Source of the DNA: Cyanobacteria bacterium UBA8803
GTDB lineage: Bacteria > Cyanobacteriota > Cyanobacteriia > Cyanobacteriales > Coleofasciculaceae
Direction: 5' to 3'
Assembly: GCA_003505715.1 (NCBI GenBank)
Contig: DNXU01000369.1
Coordinates: 16,723 to 23,218 of the forward strand
DNA: 6,496 bases
A model generated the notes under the pieces. It was given only the letters and a program-made list of their open reading frames with translations, was not told the DNA's origin and ran no database searches. The first letter of the stretch is position 1, and every line of letters starts with the position of its first letter. The position numbers and the translations under genes were made by a program. Below are positions 6,252 to 6,496 of the stretch, one piece after another.

Positions 6252-6496
6252 CTAGAAATGTTCAAAGCGGGTCTTGAGCTTGTGGGTGATAACGGCTGTC
6301 AAAACTGCTCCAAGAGAAGCTGAAATTGCTACTATTTGAGCATTAGAACGATCTATGACTATTGCCAGAGCTGCCAGAGCGATCGCTAATCCCACGCAGG
6401 TTTGTTTGACTTGCTTGGTTCTCTGATACGCTCTATTGCAAGAACTACACAATTCGGTATGCCGCAAATACTTCTGTGCCTTTACCGAAGTCTGCT
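6252..6496 (-). CDS. Partial gene: CxxC plus two-helix small membrane protein, 5' end outside window
   Basis: The open frame runs from the window's right edge to a stop at 6252, giving at least 80 residues. There is no ATG in frame: the first usable start inside the window would be a TTG at 6467, and codons upstream of it (reading QTSVKAQKYLRH) stay open to the edge, so the true start is probably outside. The visible part has a CSSC motif followed by a basic stretch (RAYQRTKQVKQ), then two hydrophobic segments joined by a short polar turn (DRSNAQ), and a basic tail (HKLKTRFEHF). A HIP1 octamer lies within the coding sequence. The CxxC could bind metal or form a redox pair, but a single motif is weak evidence. 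It is likely a small membrane protein of unknown role. It is in the same direction as the GTPase operon but separated from it by about 500 bp of non-coding DNA, so co-transcription is doubtful. Confidence 0.55.
   Translation of the reverse strand, partial: QTSVKAQKYLRHTELCSSCNRAYQRTKQVKQTCVGLAIALAALAIVIDRSNAQIVAISASLGAVLTAVITHKLKTRFEHF

Overview
The window reads as chromosomal DNA of a cyanobacterium, probably a filamentous or large-genome type. The octamer GCGATCGC (HIP1, the hallmark over-represented palindrome of many cyanobacteria) occurs five times in 6.5 kb, at about 1745, 2362, 4271, 5152 and 6379. Two intergenic gaps carry degenerate GCAGAGG / ACGCCAAGA repeats of a kind common between cyanobacterial genes, and the left edge carries a 7-bp tandem repeat. 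There are no rRNA or tRNA genes and no CRISPR array. No transposase gene was recognised.

Layout from left to right: (1) 28-51, a rho-independent terminator on the minus strand ending (2) a 209-aa four-helix membrane protein (82-711, minus). (3) A 174-bp divergent gap, then a 197-aa P-loop kinase-like protein of the polynucleotide kinase / zeta-toxin-like type (886-1479, plus). (4) A short convergent gap (1480-1536) with a GCAGAGG repeat. (5) A two-gene minus-strand operon, transcribed right to left: a TerB-domain plus dynamin-type GTPase protein (3243-5756, 837 aa from the preferred start), then 17 bp later a second dynamin-like GTPase of 562 aa (1537-3225). (6) A roughly 500-bp non-coding stretch (5757-6251) with a second repeat block, a stem-loop, a pair of terminal-inverted-repeat-like sequences about 306 bp apart, and three CAATATA direct repeats. 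(7) At the right edge, the C-terminal part of a minus-strand gene for a small CxxC plus two-helix membrane protein; its start lies beyond the window.

The most interesting content is the operon in (5). Both proteins have G1, G2 and G3 GTPase motifs followed by long helical regions with short hydrophobic stretches, the architecture of bacterial dynamin-like proteins, which often work as pairs of unequal partners. The upstream partner carries an N-terminal TerB-like domain and a degenerate G4 motif (NVKHNLRD), while the downstream partner has a canonical NKxxD. This suggests a two-component membrane-remodelling or stress/defence device in which TerB may sense metal or the membrane surface. That role is inference; the sequence shows the domains and the gene pairing only.
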